NCBI RefSeq assembly: GCF_000280925.3
Contig: NZ_CP012109.1
Coordinates: forward strand, 8,638,501-8,702,500
Length of the DNA stretch: 64,000 nt
Source of the DNA: Myxococcus hansupus
GTDB lineage: Bacteria > Myxococcota > Myxococcia > Myxococcales > Myxococcaceae
Direction of reading: 5' to 3'
A model generated the notes under the pieces. That model was given only the letters and a program-made list of their open reading frames with translations, did no database searches and was not told where the DNA came from. The first letter of the stretch is position 1. Each line of letters begins with the position of its first letter. This document shows, piece after piece, positions 63,801 through 64,000 of this stretch. The translations under genes were made by a program, and so were the position numbers.

Positions 63801-64000
63801 CCAGGAGGCTGGTGAAGGAGGCCACCGTGGCGGTGCCCTCGAGCTGCTGCGTGGCGCCCCCCGGCGAGGCCGTCACGAGGTAGCCGGACACGGGCAGTCC
63901 GCCCGTGTCCTCGGGCGACTGCCAGGAGACGGAGACCGCTCGCACCCCCGGCGAGGCGGACACGGACGTGGGCGCGCCCGGTGGTGCCGCGGGAATCACG
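60877..64000 (-). CDS. Large FN3 / FG-GAP repeat surface protein (C-terminal part, runs off the right edge)
   Basis: Open to the window edge, so at least 1040 residues are seen and the true start lies beyond. Two fibronectin type III domains come first (APTSVSASPGVRAVSVSWQS ... and APISVAAEPGVRTLTVTWQP), with a third degenerate module. A cysteine-containing linker precedes ~14 FG-GAP/VCBS units (DFNRDGKPDIAVL, DLDQDGNLDLIAV, DFNGDGHLDIAAL, DVDGDGDLDLVVD, DLDGDGRPELLVT) whose Asp-rich loops bind calcium in an integrin-like propeller. Likely secreted or cell-surface. No MYXO-CTERM is seen at its end (ends near GSTLLRVR). Confidence 0.88.
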   Translation of the reverse strand, partial: VIPAAPPGAPTSVSASPGVRAVSVSWQSPEDTGGLPVSGYLVTASPGGATQQLEGTATVASFTSLLDDTEYTFTLSATNEVGQGLQSRGVTARTHARPGAPISVAAEPGVRTLTVTWQPPESDGRSSLIGYTVEARPSGVRMDVGADLRSSVLEGVPSTKAQTVTVIARNAAGEGPAGAAPAPVKSLPAPVELTQVDAPSEDRGCRPVTYTLRQVDKERADVLVEFDATGSGDFTRATLAGDTLFDFSSGLTALDTSPSGAAHTFRWNRPRDVPGVAPSARLRITAVVPGTSPATRTFTVALAAPAQRCEVNLDANPTRRLRQPYPARTYGTALGDFNRDGKPDIAVLHNSSASDEQAWVLRGQGHGGFTVPNAQVGNRLPGQHMVTADLDQDGNLDLIAVDARSSGTSSLQVLRGQGDGHFHDAVQSSIPYRFNDNSNHALTPPVATDLDGDGTPELVVALTHRIVVMRHTEGGRLTLAFEGEKLSHTPGSTVVAGDFDNDGQRDLMVVGHALQAFYGRGPLTFVSEHIGELADNVRFATAEDFNGDGHLDIAALVVGAGESSIYLLQGDGRGRFAAPLRLHHHTWYGFGETSHLISGDLDGNGTQDLAYVHADADTVTLFHGRGDGTFIIRTLPAGRHPTRLVAADFDGSGKPDLAVLSGIHQTVRVLRDLEAPSASPFGALFVTADFDGDGHDDVASWLGDGIQVHLTRAEGGLVVREPSPLPTGAWLPSKLVTGRFDADATVDLLVLLLQQEEPYGHSLLLLRGNGDGTFRPSEVLPLGSVFTSSSTRGISVGDVDGDGDLDLVVDLSRTENGLSHVDLRLYRNDGLGTFSDGGVVATYSERPQHVLEDLNGDGRADLLVRRSVASTFELIIFEGMAHGALIKRREFAPAGSTPCTGESMAIADLDAPGHLDIVVTCGNVDTLLPILGRGNFDFYVPNSGRWPVGGGYGGSIIARDLDGDGRPELLVTWPERQTVCVLPSWGHIDFGPGSCFGTQNTPNDITLVDIDHDGVPEVLTGPGGVLTPPSRAGSTLLRVR

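Noticed and set aside
1..64000. Insertion sequences, prophage or tRNA genes
   Set aside because: I looked for transposase motifs, phage structural genes, terminal inverted repeats and tRNA cloverleafs and saw none that I could support.

Overview
The window is high-GC bacterial DNA with strong G/C preference at third codon positions. Its gene content points to a myxobacterium of the Myxococcus/Corallococcus type: a MYXO-CTERM-tailed surface protein, the bactofilin BacM directly behind parAB, a large cluster of GTTCCACGTGGAAC parS sites beside parAB, and many long secreted multidomain proteins. The window covers the chromosome-maintenance (origin-proximal) region. I cannot name the species.

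Layout. 1-6.6 kb: the N-terminal part of an M16 protease, a frameshifted zinc-finger membrane protein, a DUF2267 protein, a MYXO-CTERM protein with a Pro/Asp/Gly repeat stalk and a HEAT-repeat protein. 6.7-15.9 kb: dnaA (minus strand), three accessory genes, then the conserved run rpmH-rnpA-yidD-yidC-jag-(small ORF)-mnmE (plus strand). 16-28 kb: a mixed block with a Uma2-type nuclease, an MshEN (probable c-di-GMP-binding) protein with a pseudo-receiver, a cysteine-dioxygenase-like protein, SppA, an aldo/keto reductase, a full-length M16 protease, a lipoprotein, an alpha/beta hydrolase and a Bcr/CflA-type MFS exporter. 28.8-31.4 kb: mnmG-rsmG with three DnaA-box-like sequences between them. 31.4-40.9 kb: about 9.5 kb almost without convincing genes, built from families of 55-90 bp repeats and containing 28 perfect and at least 4 one-mismatch parS palindromes. 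41-43.7 kb: parA-parB-bacM-lipoprotein operon. 44-47 kb: a small membrane protein and the egtB-egtD ergothioneine pair (egtB frameshifted). 47-64 kb: a membrane protein, an XRE regulator, two paralogous 952-residue secreted proteins (CxxCH heme motif + alpha/alpha-toroid repeats + Ig-like modules) flanking a ClC chloride channel, an alanine-dehydrogenase-family enzyme divergent from a DUF1152 protein, a DUF4326 protein, a coiled-coil lipoprotein, a methyltransferase and the C-terminal part of an FN3/FG-GAP protein.

How it works together. ParB should load on the parS array next to its own gene, ParA moves the ParB-parS complex, and the bactofilin encoded in the same operon links segregation to the cytoskeleton. 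dnaA, the ribosome/secretion genes (rpmH, rnpA, yidC) and the tRNA-modification pair mnmE/mnmG are the classical bacterial origin neighbourhood, split here by inserted accessory blocks. The most striking element is the parS centromere: sites recur about every 77 bp for roughly 2.4 kb, with in-phase decayed copies, inside a larger field of tandem repeats.

Two genes (the zinc-finger protein and egtB) are each broken by an apparent single missing G/C in a homopolymer, so sequencing error is a real possibility for both.
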